Source: Apus apus (taxonomy: Eukaryota > Chordata > Aves > Apodiformes > Apodidae). From it: a stretch of DNA of 64,000 bases. Under the pieces are notes generated by a model, which was given only the letters and a program-made list of their open reading frames with translations, did not search any database and had not been told where the DNA came from. Numbering within the stretch: position 1 is the stretch's first letter; every line of letters starts with the position of its first letter. The DNA is taken from assembly GCF_020740795.1 (NCBI RefSeq), contig NC_067299.1, positions 11,729,333-11,793,332 on the forward strand, given 5' to 3'. Shown here piece after piece: positions 47,161 to 59,400 of the stretch. The position numbers were made by a program, and so were the translations under genes.

Positions 47161-48201
47161 GCCTTGACCTGGGGGTGTTCCTGCCAGTCTCCCTAGGCAT
47201 CTTCCAGTGCCCCCCCACTTGGAGCTGAGACCTCTCCCCACCTTCTCCAGCCACTCATCACAGCTCTCAGGTTTGCCTGGGGACACTGCTGGCTCCAACA
47301 TCTTAGGCATCCCCACCATCTCCTGAAGGTGAAAGCACTCAGCTTTACTTCTTCCACCAAGGGGTTTGTGTTCCTGAGAAAGATGACTTCCTATCAGTGG
47401 TGCCCACCTGCACTTGCAGATGTCCAAGCACCTTGGATTATCCCCTGGGCCCCATTTAGAGGGTGCATGCAGCATTTCTCCTGCAGTCCAAGCCAAGAGA
47501 GTGTGTGGCTTGTCTTGCATGACATGGATGAAGCCCTCACAGCATAGGAAGCCCAACCTCCCAGGCCAAGAAGCAGCTTTGCAAAAGCAGATGCTGCCTG
47601 AGGTTTATTTCAGCCTCCACTTTTCTTCCCCACTCAGATAATCTTTCTCCTGTGCCCATCACACCTGTTTGTGTCTCGAGGATTTCAGGGCACTAATAGG
47701 CCTTAATTGCCCTGAACAGCCCCACCTGGGCCCCATTCACACCCCTGCCTGTGGCCCACTAGCACCATTTATGGTCAGTGCTGGTTGTTTAGAGCTTCCT
47801 TGAGTAGTGTGGCAGGATGTGCTTGTGTCCTGCTCTTCCTCTAGGATGGCCCTTGGCACAGTGCTGTAGGTATCTTTTGGATGGACATCTTGGCTGTAGC
47901 CATGTCTCCAGCCCTGTCTCCTTTGGCTCTTGATGGGATGCCTTGCATGTGTCCCAGACCTGGTTCATTACTTAATTCATGTTCCCATTGGAAGGGAAGT
48001 GAGAACTGCTCAAGACTGGGCTGTTTCCCCATGCTTGCTAAAAGAGTGTGAAACCCAAGGTTTAGGGCTGAGAGGCATTCACTGCTTACAGGGTGATCAC
48101 AAGGTGCCTCCTGGAGAGGCACGAGTAATCCCAAATTAAGCTGAGGAAGATCTTCCATGCCTGGCTTTGACACCTCTGTAAAGCAGGGCATGCTCAGTGA
48201 T
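47161..48201. other. Unique spacer between inverted CR1 copies
   Basis: About 1 kb with no gene or repeat recognised. It would be the loop if the two flanking CR1 copies paired in a transcript. Confidence 0.5.
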
Positions 48202-48825
48202 CACAGATTTACAGTATGGTTTGAGTTGGAAGATCACCTAGCTCCATGGGCAGGGACACCTATGAGACCAGGGTGTTCCAAGCCGCATCCAACTTGGCCT
48301 TGAATCCTTCTGGGCATGGGGCAGCCACAGCTTCCCTGGGCAACCTGGGCCAGGCTCTCACCACCCTCACACTAAAGAATTTCTTCTAATGTCCAAACTC
48401 AATCTCCCCTCTTTCAGTTTGAAACCATTCTGCCTCATCCTACCCCTCCCTGCTCTTGTCCCAAGTCCCTCCTCAGCTTTCCTGGAGCCCCTGCAGGCAC
48501 TGGAAGGTGCCCTCAGGTCTCCCTGGAGCCTTCTCTTCTCCAGGCTGAACACCCCAACTCTCCCAGCCTGGCTCCAGAGCAGAGCTGCTCCAGCCCTTGG
48601 GTCATCTCTGAGGCCTCCTCTGGACTTGCTCCAACAGTTCCATGTCCTTTTTGTGTTGGGGTCCCCAGAACTGGACCCAGCCCTGCAAGGGGATCTCATC
48701 AGAGCAGAGCAGAGGGGACAATCCCCTCCCTGTCCCTGCTGGACACGCTGCTGGTGATGCAGCCCAGGACACGGTTGGTTTCTGGTTTCTGAGCGCATGT
48801 TGCTGGCTCATGTGTAGCTTGTGGA
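48202..48825 (-). mobile_element. CR1 fragment with unevenly diverged 3' end
   Basis: The interior (about 48320-48740) is almost identical, in reverse complement, to 46575-47010. The element's 3' terminal portion (48202-48310) is clearly more diverged from the subfamily, with a degraded terminus (tcacagatttacagtatggt). The 5' end extends through acacggttggtttctggttt to ctggctcatgtgtagcttgt. The frame is broken. Confidence 0.93.
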
Positions 48826-48967
48826 GAGAGGCTTTGGGGATGAGACATGGTGGGGAACATGTGTAAGCAATGGAAACTGGAGTCTGACTTAGTCTGGTGA
48901 GCCTCAGGCTGGGGACAGGGTCACTATATTGATCCCAGACTGACCCACCACGTGCAGCGAAACCAAG
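48826..48967. other. Short unique spacer between CR1 fragments
   Basis: About 140 bases between the young minus-strand copy and the next, older plus-strand scrap, with no recognisable feature. Confidence 0.4.
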
Positions 48968-49085
48968 TGCTGTGGAGAAATTGTGGAGATAAAGCCAGAC
49001 TCTCCTCAGAGAAGCAAAAGAAAAAGAAGCGATGGAGACAAGCTGTGACAAAAACCAGCTCGTATTGGAAATCAAGGTAATGTCT
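48968..49085 (+). mobile_element. Degraded CR1 scrap
   Basis: The words aaagccagactctcctcaga, then gcgatggagacaagctgtga, match the CR1 segment also seen at 44550-44665. The match is short and diverged, indicating an old insertion. Confidence 0.55.
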
Positions 49086-49723
49086 AATTACCATCCTGAG
49101 AATGAGTCAGGAGGATATGGACCACATGGTTCATGGGGCAGTGGAGTGACAGGTGGAATATCTGGCCTGGTTTTGGAGAGGCAGCTGCAGATGAAAGCTG
49201 CCTGAGGACATGGCTGGGCTTGGGACAGGTGGAAACAAATGTTAACTGGCCATGAGTAACCTGATGTGGACAAGGAAGTTCATAATCTGCTGGTGCCCAG
49301 GAACTTTTCTTTGGGGAAAATGCTCAAGTGAGAGGAGGTGACGCTTGTGAAGGCTGCAGAGTGGTGAGGTGGTGTGGGGCTTAGGACTACCCCAGTCCTA
49401 CATTCCTATGAACATGGGGATTTACTGGATGTGACCAAAGGGCACACTGACCCCTGCTCCAGCCATAGAGTTGGCTTTGAAGCATCCAGCAGTGGCCTCC
49501 CTGGTGCTGATGAGGAGCTTCCCTGGTGTACTGACCACGTGTCTCCTCATGCAGCCCAGCCTGTGGCTGTCCCATTGCCAGAAGAGCACAGGTCTGGCTG
49601 GGATCAGGGCTGCAACTTGGCTCTTCTGTTCAGAGCTCTGTTACACGGGTGTCTCTGCCTGTCCCCTGCCCGGTCTGCATGGGGGTCCCAGCTGGGCCCA
49701 GCTGTGGTGGGACAACATCCCTT
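49086..49723. other. Unique sequence, no gene recognised
   Basis: No repeat or supported exon. Confidence 0.4.
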
Positions 49724-49985
49724 AGAATCATAGAATTGTTTTGGTTGGAAAAAAACTAAAGATCATCATGTCCAACCCTTATCCCAGCACTGTCAAGGCC
49801 ACCACTAACCCATGTCCCTCAGCACCACATCTACATGGCTTTTAAATCCCTCCAGGGATGAGGACTCCCCCCACTGCCTTGGGCAGCCTGGGCCAGGGCC
49901 TGACATCCCTTTGGGGCAGAAATTGTTCCCAATATCCAATCTATCTTCCTGACACCCTATCCACCTCTCAGCTTTGAGGTGCTCC
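49724..49985 (-). mobile_element. CR1 3' fragment
   Basis: Starts (plus strand) agaatcatagaattgttttg, then ttggttggaaaaaaactaaa and gatcatcatgtccaaccctt, which is the reverse complement of a CR1 3' terminus. It continues through the 3' UTR landmark ccctccagggatgaggactc and into the end of ORF2 (ccttgggcagcctgggccag). Heavily 5'-truncated. Confidence 0.9.
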
Positions 49986-50091
49986 ATAGGCAGAGCTCTC
50001 TGTATAGCCCCCTTGGCCCCCCAGATGGTTTATCTTCAGGCATCCACTCCTGGTGTGGTTTGTGCAGGAGGAGTCCAGCTCTCCCACCGGC

Positions 50092-51168
50092 ATCACAGGA
50101 TCTTCATGGTTGGAAGGACCTCTAAGGTCACCAAGTCCAAGCATGAACACAAAGAAATAACCCACAGAAACCAAACCAAAGCACAACCACACAACCATGG
50201 CCACTAGAGCATGTCCTGAAGTTCCAAATTTACATGGCCTTTGAACACCTCCAGGGATGGTGACTCCACCACCTCCCTGGGCAGCTGTTCCAGGGCCTGA
50301 CCACTCTTTCAGTACAGAAATTCTTCCTGATCTCCAATCTGAACCTCCCCTGTGCAACTTCAGACCATTTCCTCTGGTCCTATTGTTACTTACTTGAAAG
50401 AAGAGCCACCCCTGGGGCCCTTCCACCACTACCAAAAAAACCCACCAAATGAAACCTGCACAGGTGATGAGGTCTCCCCTCAGCCGCCTTTTCTTCCAAC
50501 TAAACAACCCCAGGTCTCTCAGCTGTTCCTCATGTGACTTGTTCTCTAGACCCTTCACCAGCTTGGTGGCTCTTCTCTGAACATGCTCCAGCACCAAAAT
50601 GTCCTTTTTATAGTGAGGGGCACAGAACTGCACACAGCGTTCAAGGTGCAGCCTCGCCAGTGCCCAGCACAGGGCACCATCACCTCCCTGCTCCTGCTGG
50701 CCACGCTGTTCCTGATACAGGCCAGGATGTTGATGGCCTTCTTAGCCACCTGGGAACACTGCTGACTCATGTTCATCTGGCTGTCCACCAGCAACCCCAG
50801 GTCCTTTTCTGCTGGGCACTTTCCAGCCACTCCTCCCCAAGCCTGGAGCGCTGCCGGGGGTTGTTGTGACCGAAATGCAGGACATGGAACTTGGCCTTTT
50901 TGAACCTTGTGCAATTGGCTTCGGCTCATTGATCCAGCCTGTCCAGGTTATTCTGCAGAGCCTTCCTACCCTCGAGCAGATGAACACTCCTGCCCAATTT
51001 GGTGTCACCTGCAAACTTGCTAAGGCTGCACTTAGTCCCTCCAGATCATTGATAAAGATATTTAAACAAAATTGTCCCCAAAACTGAGCCCTGGGGACAC
51101 CACTGGTCACCTGCCACTAACTAGATTTGACCCTGTTTACTGCAGCTCTCTGGGCCCAGCCATCCAGT
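50092..51168 (-). mobile_element. CR1 LINE on the minus strand, reverse transcriptase to 3' UTR
   Basis: The 3' end is at about 50092 (catcacaggatcttcatggt, then tggaaggacctctaaggtca). The body runs to the segment encoding W-A-Q-R-A-A-V-N near 51150. C-terminal motifs such as [20 protein letters not shown] are readable on the minus strand. At the catalytic box (51004-51015) the minus-strand frame reads F-A-G-D instead of F-A-D-D. The frame is shifted in several places. Near 50425-50460 an ACC/AAA-rich insertion interrupts the C-terminal region, and an A/C-rich stretch (50140-50200) marks the 3' UTR. Confidence 0.93.
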
Positions 51169-53496
51169 GTCCTTCCCCTGCCTGCAGCCTCTCCATACAA
51201 CCTGGTTTCCTTGCCCTACCTGAATTCAACCTTCCTCGGGGTGGCTGGTCTTCTCCTATGACTGTATTCAAAGTCCTGCCGTGGAAGGTGCCCCAGCCTG
51301 AAGCCCCCGGCTATGGGCCAGATTTCTTCAAAGCCCTGATCAGCACAATAGTCACCAGCTCCACATGTTGTTCCAGGAAAGGTCCTGAGATACCATCCCA
51401 GTCTCCAGAGCTCTGTGTTGTTTGCCTGACATCCACCTGGTGCTGCCAGATGAGCCAGGGTGGACACAGAGGGAAGGGATGGGCCAAGCCCCTTGGGGGC
51501 AATTTGCCAGTGTTTTTCTGGCTTTAGGGGCTGCATCTGCAGAGCCAGCTTCTCTATGAAGGGCTGGAAGCAGCTGCTGGCAGATGACTGGTCCAGACTG
51601 ACCCAGTCATACAGGTACTGACAGTTTGCAGAGAACCAGTGGCTTGTGACATGGCTGCTCCCCTGCTCCCAGGACAACCTATGCCTGGGTGCAGAGAGGA
51701 GGACATGAATCTCCACAAGCAGCAACCTGGGAGATCTGGTGAGCCTCCATGCCTGGCTGAACCAGGGTCTCAGAGCAGCCCCCACTCTTTTCCACCCCCA
51801 TGTCCTCCCTCCACCTGCACCATGGGTGGGGATCTGCCTCCTGTGGTGAGATGCTCTTCTCCCACCATCCTGCCCTGGTCAGGCTCATTCTGTGCCTCCC
51901 TCTGTCCTTCTGACCTTCCAGCTCTGTGGGCTCATGTAAGCTCACCAGGTGGGCAGCACCTGCAGAGCACCTGTGTTCTTTCAGGGGCTGTTGATCTGCC
52001 TCTGCTCCTTGTCTGGAGGAGAGAGCAGACTGGTTTGTGGTAGCATATTGTGCACAGCCTCCTGGGGACCATCTGAGACCCAGCAAGCTTAACCCTGACT
52101 CTTGCAGTGGGCAGTGCTCCCAGATGGGTGCTTGGGGCTCCTCACCACTAGTGTGGGAGGTTTGCGGGCTTCAGGCCCCTAAGGGGTTGAAGGACTCAGA
52201 GAAGAATGTTTGCAGATGAAGTGAATGGCAGTGGGCTGGTGACACCATGGCAGTGCCTGTGGGTCTTGACCTCTGAGCCCAGCAGGGACCAGAGGAAGGG
52301 CTGACCCTAACCAGTGGGTCTCACGTCCACAGTCCTGTACTGGGAAGGTGAGCAGAGCTTGGAGGATGCTTGGGAAAAGGCCAGAGCTTTTGGCAGCCCT
52401 TTGCAGCCAGAATAATGGGTGACATCATCTTTTATTTAAGAGGGAGAAGGGAAAAAGAATAGTGACCAGAAGGACCATGGCCCTGTAGCCCTGGGAAAGA
52501 TGGAGTTTATTTTTCCTGCCTGCTGGTTCCTATCACGTTCCCCTGGCCCTGGCTGTGGCACAGGAGATTCCTTTGCCATGATCTCCCTCCCTTGAACAGC
52601 ACATTACTCCCATGCTGGCTTCCTTCTACTGTGTCCAGGTTATAGCCCTGCTGTGGCTATCCTGACAGAGTGGAGGGGATGGTGACCACCTGTCCTTGGT
52701 GCCTGGGCACAGCTGGAAGCTCTGTGCCTTCCACCACTGGAGCTCAGGTTCAGCATATGGCCACGCATGGTCCCGCTCATGCTCCAGTTCCTGCTCCACT
52801 CCTGGCACAGATGTCCATGCTGGTGCTGGCCTCTCCATCCCTGAAGAGTGTCTTGGAGAGATGGAGAGAAGCAGCTGCTGGATGCTCCCTTCTACTGTTG
52901 TAGCCCATGATACCTTGCTACCGTGGCTGGCATGTTGGACCTGAGGGGCTTCCAGACACATGGGTCAATACTGAAGGTGGGAATTCCCATGCACCCCAGC
53001 CCCATGGGGCCAGGAGAGTGTGGGGGACCAAGCACGGCTCAATGCCTTCCCACGCTGGGTGGATCGAATCCAGCCTGGCCCTGGGGTCATCCCTTTGGGT
53101 CCCAAACAGGCAAGGGCATGGCAAGGTGCCTGCCAAGATTCGTGAGCAGCAGGGAGATGCGCTAACACCTCACAGGGCTGGGTTCATGGGCTGGCAGCAG
53201 CTCCCAGCATGGGGCTGCTCACTCGAGGAGGTCTGGCCAGACAAGGGTGCTGCAGTGGGTCACCCCTACCCATGCCCCCCCCAGCAGCGCAGGGTTGGAA
53301 GGGCTGAGACATGGGGCACCCGTGCCAGAGTCACCTGCCTGGTGCATCCAGCACACCAGCTATGCATTCCCACTGGTCTCATTGGATTTTGTTGGCAACA
53401 CGTGGCCACATCCCTGTCACCTCCTGACACACTGCTGTGACCCCAGGCACAGGCCTGGTTGCTCCCCTGTAGCATTTTTCCGGGTCAGACAAAGCC
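51169..53496. other. Unique sequence, no gene recognised
   Basis: GC-rich to mixed sequence with no repeats I recognise. A gatcgaatccag string near 53063 resembles a tRNA B box but has no tRNA fold around it. Confidence 0.4.
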
Positions 53497-53699
53497 TGTT
53501 CATTGTGAGGGTGGTGAGAGCCTGGCCCAGGCTGCCCAGGGAAGCTGTGGCTGCCCCATCCCTGGCAGTGTTGAAGGGCAGGTTGGATGGGGCTTGGAGC
53601 AGCCTGGGCTGGTGGGAGGTGTCCCTGCCCATGCAGGGGAGTTGGAACTAGATGATCTTTAATGTCCCTTCCAATCCAAACCACTCTGGGGTTCTGTGA
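53497..53699 (+). mobile_element. Short CR1 3' end
   Basis: A heavily 5'-truncated copy begins ttcattgtgagggtggtgag, close to the start of the conserved 3' stretch. It ends ccactctggggttctgtga, a mutated ATTCTATG terminus. The body is very close to the young subfamily at 33.6 and 46.6 kb. Confidence 0.93.
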
Positions 53700-54353
53700 A
53701 AACCAGAAGGGCACCTTGTCACAGCACATGGTCCTGGGCTCACGGCAAAGCCCCTTCCCCGGCCTTTGCCCGGTAGGCAACCACAGAGGTGACCAACAAT
53801 GCTCCGTGCAGCTCCCCGGGATGTCTGGGAGGTGGGAAGCTCCCTTTCTCCTGTTTTTCTGCCTGTTCCAGCTCTGCCTTGCTCTTGCTCCTGCTCATGC
53901 AGGGGGGTGCACGGGAGAGAGCTGGGGAGGGGGAAGTGCAGGTTGGGGAGGGGCATTGCAGTGCTGTGGGGCTGGGGCCAGACCACAAGGGGCTGGATGG
54001 GGCCACGTATCTTCTGCTGGGTTGGGCTCAACCAGAGTTAACCAGTGGGATGGCTGAGAGCTGCCATGTGCCAAGAATGTTTCCAGGCTGGGACAGGACT
54101 GGACATGAATCACCTGCTCCCTCTGCCAGTCACTGCACTGCAGGCTGGGCTTTGTCCTGTGCCTGGGCAGGTCCTGCAGCTAGCCAGGGACCCTTGTGTG
54201 AATGAGGGGAGGCAATCCCTGCAGCCCCACTAGCATCAGCCTCCCAGGTAGCTCAAGTCTGATTTTGTGCCTTCTGGGGAGTCCCAGCTGGATGCAGGAC
54301 CCAGCACCCACCTCTGCTCAGGCACTGCCTGCCAGGGGAGACCATATGCAGGC
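53700..54353. other. Unique sequence, no gene recognised
   Basis: No repeat or supported exon. Confidence 0.4.
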
Positions 54354-54690
54354 ACAGGAATTCTTCTTTATGAAGAAAGTCTTTACTGAAAGAGTGGTCA
54401 GGCACTGGAACAGCTGCCCAGGGAAGTGGTGGAGTCACCATCCTTGGATGTGTTCAAGAAACGTGTAGATGAGGAACTTCAGGGCATGCTCTAGTGGCCG
54501 AGGTTGTAGATTGTGTGATGTGAGGTTTTGGGCGGATTTTTTGTTTGTTTGTTTGTTTATTTGTTTTGTTTGGGTTTGTTGGTGGGTTTTGTTGTTGTTG
54601 TTGTTGTTGTTGTTTTGTTTTGTTTTTTTACGGTTGGACTTGGTGATCTCAGAGGTCCTTTCTAAGCATGACTATTATGTGATTTTGTGT
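54354..54690 (+). mobile_element. CR1 3' fragment containing a microsatellite expansion
   Basis: Begins cacaggaattcttctttatg and carries the landmarks ctttactgaaagagtggtca, ggcactggaacagctgccca and gggaagtggtggagtcacca. It ends with tggacttggtgatctcagag and a degraded terminus (tattatgtgattttgtg). The 3' UTR is split by about 95 bases of TTTG and TTG repeats. Confidence 0.88.
54537..54630 (+). repeat. (TTTG)n / (TTG)n microsatellite inside a CR1
   Basis: Four or more TTTG units are followed by interrupted TTTG and GGTTTG, then about eight TTG units (about 54590-54613) and a TTTTG run. The CR1 at 50092-51168 has an A/C-rich equivalent at the same place in its 3' UTR, so the seed was probably inherited from the subfamily and then expanded. 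Confidence 0.95.
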
Positions 54691-55689
54691 CTGGTATAGC
54701 CCTGTGAGACACAGTCCCCCTATGCTGGCTCAGCATAGCTGTGCGAGGACAGGCAGTCCTACTGTAGCTCTGGGAGGACAGGCAGTCCCTCCCAACAGGC
54801 AGCCCCACACCTTCTGGTGGCCAATTCACAGGGTTGGAGGACCCAGACTCTCCCCACAATCTCTGTCCTGTGGTGCTGCAGGCAGCACTTCAGCTCCCTG
54901 TGCCACTCTGCTCCCCAGGGCTGCAGGAGGAGCAGCAGGGAACCCTTTGCAGCAGGAGCCTGCTCAGCTCTCCCAGGCAGGGACATTAGTTGGCATGAGG
55001 TGGCCCTGGAGCAGCTGGCTGCAGCCTCCAGCTGGTGGCACAGGCTTCAGCTGGGTCACCTGAACTCTGCTCATCATTTCTATTTCCAAGTCTGTGTGCC
55101 AACAGGGATCTGGAGAAATGCCACTCTCTGGTGCCCACCACAGCGTGGTTCTGGGGAGCAAGTTGGACATGGTGGCTTGGAGAGGTCTCACTTCATGACA
55201 AAACCTCTCTGCATGCACCCTATATGCAACAGGCAAGGGGACAGCAGCTGTTTGTCCCTCCACCCAATGTCATTGCAGGGCTCAGGGTGGCATAGTGACC
55301 TGGAAAGACACAGAAGGAGGACTGTGATTCCTTTTCCTGTCTGAACAGGAGAAACCAGGTGGTGGGCCTGGGATCATGGTTGCCTGAGAGGTAAATACAA
55401 TATTCCTGGGGCCCTGCAGCCTTCTGCAGCCTGAGCCCTCCCAGATGTTTTGTACTGCCTGTGCAGACTGGGAGGATTTGCATGAGCACGGAGTGCTGAC
55501 CAACACAGGACTCCACAAACTTTTGCTCTTGAGGGCCTTCAGGGAGTTAATCTGCCAGAATGACTGATGCCCCCTGTGGGTTTGGAAGTGTTGGCAATAC
55601 AGGTTGGAATATGTCACACTTGTGGTTTGAGTGCCATGCTGCACTTGGCCCCGCGTGCCCCTTGTCGCTGTGTTGTGCTCCCCACCTTC
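54691..55689. other. Unique sequence, no gene recognised
   Basis: A short duplicated word (gaggacaggcagtcc) occurs twice at about 54748-54790. Nothing else recognisable. Confidence 0.4.
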
Positions 55690-56400
55690 ATAGAACCATA
55701 GAATATGATGGATTGGAAGGAACCCATCAGGGTAATGGAGTCCAACTCCTGTCCCTGTGTAGGGCACCCCAAGAATCACACCCTGTGACTGAGAGCATCA
55801 TCCAAAGGCTTCTTGAACTCAGGCAGGTTGGTGCTGTGACCACCTGGTGAGCTTGTTCCAGTGCTCAACCACCCTCTGGGTGAAAAACCTTTTCCTGATA
55901 TCCAACCTGAACCTCCCCTGATTCAGCTTCTTGCCATTTCCCTGAGTCCTGTCACTGGTCACAGGAGTGAAGAGATCAGGACCTGCCCCATCTCTTCCCC
56001 TCGTGAGGAACCACAGACTGCAATGAAGTCACCCCTCGGACTCCTCCAAGCTGAACTGTCCAAGTGACTTCAGCCACTCCTCATAAGACATCCCATCCAG
56101 GCCCTTCCCCATCCTTGTGGTTCTCCTCTGGACACTCTGCAATAGCTTGATGTCCTTTTGATATCATGGTGCCCAAACCTGCAGGCAGTGCTCTAGGTGA
56201 GGCCACACCAGAGCAGAGCAGAGCGGGACAATCACTTCCCTCGACCAGCTGGCAATGCTGTGCTTGATGCACCCCAGGACAGGGTTGGCCCTCCTGGTGC
56301 CAGGCCACACTGCTGGCTCCTCTGCATTTGCCATCAACCAGGACCCCCAGTGGCAGGGAAAAGGGTTGATTTCTCCTCCCTGTGGGCAGATTGAGGTCTC
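55690..56400 (-). mobile_element. CR1 fragment, moderately diverged
   Basis: Starts (plus strand) atagaaccatagaatatgat, then ggattggaaggaacccatca, the reverse complement of a CR1 3' end. It continues through ggtgaaaaaccttttcctga and tatccaacctgaacctcccc (end of ORF2), cctctggacactctgcaata and accccaggacagggttggcc to about 56400. It differs more from the young copies than they do from each other, indicating another subfamily. Confidence 0.92.
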
Positions 56401-59400
56401 CTCCCCCACACATCAGGTTGCCAGTGCCAGCCCAGAGGTGATGCCACTTCTACCCAACTCCTGCCATTTCTATGTTGCCTCTGGAGTTCATCCTGCAGAT
56501 AAACCTGCAGATCATTCAGAGCAAAATCAGGAGGGGACTAGGGGCAGGAATGAGGCTACCTTGGTCTTCTTGGCAGCCAGAAGTCCCCCAGCAGGGTCTC
56601 TGCAGCTCCTGGTGCACAGATGTCCCTAATTCACCTGCTTGCCATGTGCAGTGAGGCAGGGGACATCTGTGAGGCAGTGGCTGCATGAAGGGAGCAGGAA
56701 AACCATGGGGAAGAAGGGCTGCTGCCTCTGGGCTTCTCTCCTGGCTACCATGTTGAACCACTCAGGGCTACCCTGCTAACTCCTCAATTCAGAACATCTC
56801 CATTTTCATTAAAATAAAAAAAAGAATAAAATACATGTTTTCCACGTTCACTTCAGGGATGCTGAAGCTGGCTGGATCTGCTCACCCTGCGGATGGTGCC
56901 GGGGAGTGGGACCCTGCCCAGGGATGCAGGGATGGTTCCCAACAGATGTGGCATCATTTCCTTTGCTGCAACAAGAGCAAAACCACCCCGTGTTTCTGCG
57001 GGAAGACACATGTTCAAAGCATTTGGCAAACACGAGTCAGCCCTGTTCACTGCGCCTGGTGACCTCGCTCCAAGGTTTCTGGCAAGGATGTCATCTCCAG
57101 GATGGGTTTTGTTTCCCTTTCTTTCCTAACACTTTCCAAATAAGCTCATCTGAAAGCACTGATTCAAGGGTTTCTAGAAGCTGTGCTGAGCACTAAGACA
57201 TCAGTCCAGAGACTGATGGCTCATTAGCTGAAGAAAGAAGCAAGAAATGAAGCAGACCTTGAAACATCTGGCAGAAAGTAGGAGCATGTTTCACAAACTG
57301 AGAGTCTGAAGGATAAATGGGCCCTTCTCCTTGGTCCACAAGGACTGGGCTGTCCAAGATGCTGGTTCCAGCCCCTGTCCTCTCTGGAGCTCCCAGGCAT
57401 GATTTCCACACTCTGCCTGCCCTGCTTCTCTGTCTCCAGGCTGGAAATCCCACCAGTTGCAGCAAAGTGCCTAGGCTCTTTCCTGCCCCGCTCCACTTGG
57501 AGTTCATCCCTCCCATCTCCTAGGCCTTCATCCAGCAAAGCACTTAAGTGCACACTCCTCCCTAAGTGAAATCAATGGGACCACTCATGCACTGCACTCC
57601 AAGGCAGGGATCACCAGAACATACGGATTTTCATGCCAAACTCCACTGAGGACCCCAGCAAGGAGACTGGTGGCCAGATGGTCTTGATGTGAAGCCATGG
57701 TTAGGTCCCCACCCCTCTGAGTGATTGTACAGTGCAGCTGGGAAGCTGTGGTTGCCCTTGGCCTTTGGCTGTGGCACTGTCTCAGTAGTGGACATCTCCA
57801 GGTGACCCTGGGAGCTGAGCAAGTGTAAGGCAGTAGGAGGAGGAGGCAGCACTGGTCTGGGGAAGGGACAATGTAGATGGGCTGAGGGTGAAAGGACATG
57901 ATCTGGTGTTTGCTGGGGTGGGGCCAGGCCATCCTCAGGTGCTTTGGAAGTCAGCCCATCCCTGATCCCAGAGTGCTTCTTGGAAATTCAGGAGATACAC
58001 CTAGAGCGATACCACTTGCTTACAAACCCAGACCTGGGGCAGGGGTCTCACATTCCTCCCACAGCCACAGGGGACCAAGGACTCTGCTGTGAGCTTGTTC
58101 TGGCAAGAGCACCAGAGCCTTCCCCTTTCCCTCCTACCTGGATTCCACGAGACTTGCAGATGCACCAAGGTCTCAGACCCTGGCATTACCATACCAGGCA
58201 GGAGATGTCATAGGTGGCTCAAATCTGTGCCTGCATCTCACTGGGGTTTTGGGGAGCATGGCACAGAGCAGTCCTCCTTCTGAACAACATCTCTGCTCAT
58301 GTGGGGCAGGAGAGGCCAACCCACTGCCACCAGCAAGGCTGGGGACAGTCAGGACATGCAGGTGGGCTGTGGCCATCAACATCACTGTTCTTGGTGGGCT
58401 GTGGTCCCAGTGGAGATGTCCAGGGTTGTCCTTGCTGAAGTATAGTGAGTGCCTGTGACCATGGACATCTGCTCCATGAGAGGTGTGCAAGCTTCTGAGA
58501 CCTTTTCAGGAGGGATGTTGCCCATGCCCATGGGAACCTGCACAAGAGGTCCACTGAGCCATCCACAGGTGCCTTGGTGGGCGCTGGGGCAGCTGTTCCC
58601 TGGACATCCAAGTGCCAAGGAATGCTCGTTTGTACGGGGAGGAGGGAATGGCTTCCTTGCAGCTGGGACTTGGCAGAGGTGCAATCTCATGCATGGTGAT
58701 GATACTCAGATATCATCTCTGCTGCTTTATGGCTGGAGCTTGCAAACACTGGTTGGGAAGATCCTCACAAATAGCTCCAGCATGACAGAACCTGCTGGAT
58801 AATGGAAAACTGAAGGACCATCCCTCTCCATGGTCCTGTGCAGTGTCTGGTGGTTAATCCTGCCATGATAGCTAAGAGAGGCACACAGCTCTTGCTCCAA
58901 CTCTTCCCTATGGGAGTCAGGTCCTTTGCCCCCCCCAGCCCCCCAACATGCGTCACCCCACAGTGCAACAGGCAGGACAACATTGTGCCATGGCAGGGCA
59001 GCCCCCTGCCTCTTCATCCTGCTGGGGTGACACTGCTGTGCCAGGCCATGGGCCACAGGCCATGTCCCACCACACTGAACTCCAGTGGTCATTCCATGCT
59101 GTGTTGCATTTCTTATGCTGCTATGATGCTGTGCTCCCACATGTCCCCCCTCTTTCCAGCCCTTCTTGTGTCCCATGTAGATTTTGCAGTGTAGCAGTTT
59201 TTGTCTGGAGGCTCCACCACCTGCTAGCAACTCACTGGAGAGTGGGCTTTCCTTCTAAAGCCAGTCATCATGTTTGCCCTCATGTCCTTCTTAACAGCTT
59301 TCTGCTCCAAAGCTCACCCCCTGCTCCCTCCTGCCACTGGGGAGGGCTCATCCTTTGCAGGAGTTGCAGGGCACCATGGAAGGTCTCTCTGACCAGTTCC

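Noticed and set aside
53050..53080. tRNA B-box-like string (gatcgaatcca)
   Set aside because: No matching A box or cloverleaf stems are visible around it.
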